DNA from: Monodelphis domestica | Lineage: Eukaryota; Chordata; Mammalia; Didelphimorphia; Didelphidae | Assembly (NCBI RefSeq): GCF_027887165.1 | Contig: NC_077230.1 | Span: forward strand, 262,623,476 to 262,687,475 | Direction: 5' to 3' | Length of the DNA: 64,000 bases | Shown here: positions 63,558-64,000 of the stretch, in pieces | How the letters are laid out: the number at the start of each line of letters is the position of its first letter | Numbering within the stretch: position 1 is the first letter of the stretch | Made by a program: the position numbers and the translations under genes | Notes under the pieces: generated by a model | Databases searched by the model: none | What the model saw: only the letters and a program-made list of their open reading frames with translations | Told to the model about the DNA's origin: nothing

Positions 63558-64000
63558 CTTCCACCAAGTGTCCAACTCAGAACACTCTCTTCACATTCTT
63601 GCAGCTTCCTCAGCCTTCAGTAACCCACCATCCAACCATTAAACAGTTAATTCTATCAAGATTTCTCTCTGGATGTACTATTATATTGCCCTTGGGACAG
63701 GTAAAACAGTGGAGCAAATATATACGATATAATGTAATTACATTCAGTCCTCTGGGTCAGAGAAGGCTTCATATTATCCATAAGAGAAAATAAATGGTTG
63801 ATTTTTCCAAAGCAATGGTTCTTCCACCTTTTCATCTTTTTAAAACAATTTAACAGGCAGAATTCCCTGCATAACCCAATCTGCTCAATACATAAATATC
63901 CCATTGTTTTTTTGTTTCTCAAATTATTTGCTTCTCATTTCTGATTTTTTTTTTAGAACTAAGTAGAGGAAAGAAGAGAGATGTGCAATAATTTATATTT

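Larger units (their letters stand above)
49081..64000 (+). other. MAML2: MAML2 intron 1 (5' part)
   Basis: From the exon 1 donor at 49081 to the window end no further MAML2 coding sequence is seen, which fits the very long first intron known in other mammals. Breakpoints of the human CRTC1-MAML2 fusion fall in the orthologous intron. The stretches 49081-50285, 50535-53220, 55800-57730 and 61290-62540 hold no feature I can name. The remaining parts are listed as individual repeats or candidate conserved blocks. Confidence 0.85.

Overview
This is a mammalian nuclear window, AT-rich and mostly intron and interspersed repeat. It is very probably marsupial: it carries many copies of two SINE types I recognise as marsupial (a tRNA-like WSINE/MON1-type and the MAR1 type), marsupial-style L1 and RTE-type LINEs, plus the older mammalian L2, CR1/L3, MIR and hAT layers. 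The species cannot be told from this sequence alone. Family names are from memory; no database was searched.

Two protein-coding genes lie head to tail on the + strand. The 3' half of CCDC82 occupies 126-41535: five coding exons (126-218, 4050-4174, 5444-5614, 37277-37462, 41470-41535) with clean GT/AG borders, encoding the last 212 residues including the DUF4211-type domain. One of its introns is 31.7 kb. About 7 kb after its stop codon lies MAML2 (Notch co-activator): a promoter/5'UTR region at about 46.95-48.53 kb, coding exon 1 at 48535-49080, and the start of its long first intron from 49081 to the window end. This order and orientation match human 11q21.

The 5.6-37.3 kb intron is a palimpsest of retroelements: L2 copies on both strands, two degenerate RTE-like LINEs, several L1 pieces (one rearranged with an inverted segment and nested insertions, one lacking nearly all of ORF2), two hAT-type DNA transposons with recognisable 8-bp target duplications inside L2 copies, a 705-bp solo LTR inside another L2, and CR1/L3. 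MAML2 intron 1 is poorer in repeats. It holds one 5'-truncated L1 with a clear target-site duplication, a CR1/L3 copy, a few SINEs, and two repeat-free blocks that look like candidate conserved non-coding elements.

I found no tRNA or rRNA genes, CRISPR arrays, intact retroelement ORFs or unknown protein-coding genes. I see no convincing new biological system; the points worth a second look are repeat architecture, low-complexity variation in MAML2 exon 1, and possible regulatory DNA.
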